Assembly (NCBI GenBank): GCA_011522825.1
Contig: WTIG01000122.1
Coordinates: 1-5,167, forward strand
Length of the DNA: 5,167 bases
From: Puniceicoccaceae bacterium
GTDB taxonomy: Bacteria > Verrucomicrobiota > Verrucomicrobiia > Opitutales > Coraliomargaritaceae
Reading direction: 5' to 3'
The notes beneath the pieces were generated by a model. It was not told the DNA's origin. It saw nothing but the letters and a program-made list of their open reading frames with translations, and did no database searches. Shown in pieces: positions 4,938 through 5,167 of the stretch; position 1 is the stretch's first letter; every line of letters begins with the position of its first letter. The translations under genes were made by a program, and so were the position numbers.

Positions 4938-5167
4938 ATGGCTATTCTCGATTCCATAAAATCTCCCAAAGATGTACAGTCACTCGAAGAAAGTGAATTG
5001 GTTGTATTGGCGTCAGAAATAAGAGAGCAAATCATTAATACAACTTCTAAAAATGGTGGTCATGTTGGACCTAATCTCGGGGTTGTAGAACTCACTATTG
5101 CTTTACATAAAACGTTCTCCAGTTCTAAAGATTCTTTTATCTTTGATGTCAGCCATCAAGGCTATGC
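4938..5167 (+). CDS. dxs: 1-deoxy-D-xylulose-5-phosphate synthase, N-terminal part (runs off the window)
   Basis: The first 76 codons and two bases of a gene cut by the window end. Dxs is the thiamine-diphosphate enzyme that condenses pyruvate and glyceraldehyde 3-phosphate in the first step of the MEP isoprenoid pathway. The frame starts at an ATG (4938) and reads MAILDSIKSPKDVQSL, a typical Dxs opening. GGHVGPNLGVVELTIALH (40-57) closely matches the conserved Dxs segment with the active-site histidine (H42), and FDVSHQGY (69-76) corresponds to the cofactor-region motif usually written DVGHQ, with serine replacing glycine. The full protein would be expected to be about 620-640 residues, so only about 12 percent is visible. 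It follows xseB by 38 bp on the same strand without a terminator, and no Shine-Dalgarno precedes the ATG. Because a paralogous Dxs-like transketolase family exists and the catalytic middle is unseen, the functional name is less certain than the family. Confidence 0.88.
   Translation, partial: MAILDSIKSPKDVQSLEESELVVLASEIREQIINTTSKNGGHVGPNLGVVELTIALHKTFSSSKDSFIFDVSHQGY

Overview
The window is 5.2 kb of AT-rich chromosomal DNA from a bacterium, densely packed with conserved housekeeping genes. There are eight protein-coding genes, the last one cut by the window edge. I see no RNA genes, mobile elements, CRISPR arrays or phage genes, and no gene-free stretch longer than about 125 bp. The HU-like protein, the menaquinone-type methyltransferase, the SufS/SufU pair, the xseB-dxs order and the near absence of Shine-Dalgarno motifs would all fit a low-GC member of the Verrucomicrobiota (Opitutales-like). 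That placement is inference and not proven by the sequence.

Layout. 19-327 (-) encodes an HU/IHF-type nucleoid protein. Across a 125-bp divergent spacer, 453-1157 (+) encodes a UbiE/MenG quinone methyltransferase. It converges, with a 3-bp gap, on 1161-1964 (-), a MutM/Fpg-like DNA glycosylase whose zinc finger has lost its metal-binding pattern. A 77-bp divergent spacer leads to 2042-2917 (+), an Amidohydro_2-family metal-dependent hydrolase of unknown substrate. Its 3' end overlaps by 11 bp the end of the opposing sufS-sufU pair (4564 down to 2907, -). A 104-bp divergent spacer then leads to xseB (4669-4899, +) and the start of dxs (4938 onward, +).

How the genes work together. SufS and SufU form one functional unit: the desulfurase passes persulfide sulfur to SufU for iron-sulfur cluster building, and the two frames are coupled by an ATGA overlap. 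xseB and dxs are co-directional and probably co-transcribed, although exonuclease VII and isoprenoid synthesis are unrelated. Isoprenoids made through Dxs supply the prenyl tail of the quinone that UbiE/MenG methylates, but nothing in the layout ties those two genes together. MutM and XseB both serve DNA repair.

I do not see a previously undescribed system here. The points most worth a second look are the zincless MutM, the amidohydrolase of unknown substrate, the SufSU pair standing apart from sufBCD, and the tight or overlapping convergent gene ends with no room for terminators.
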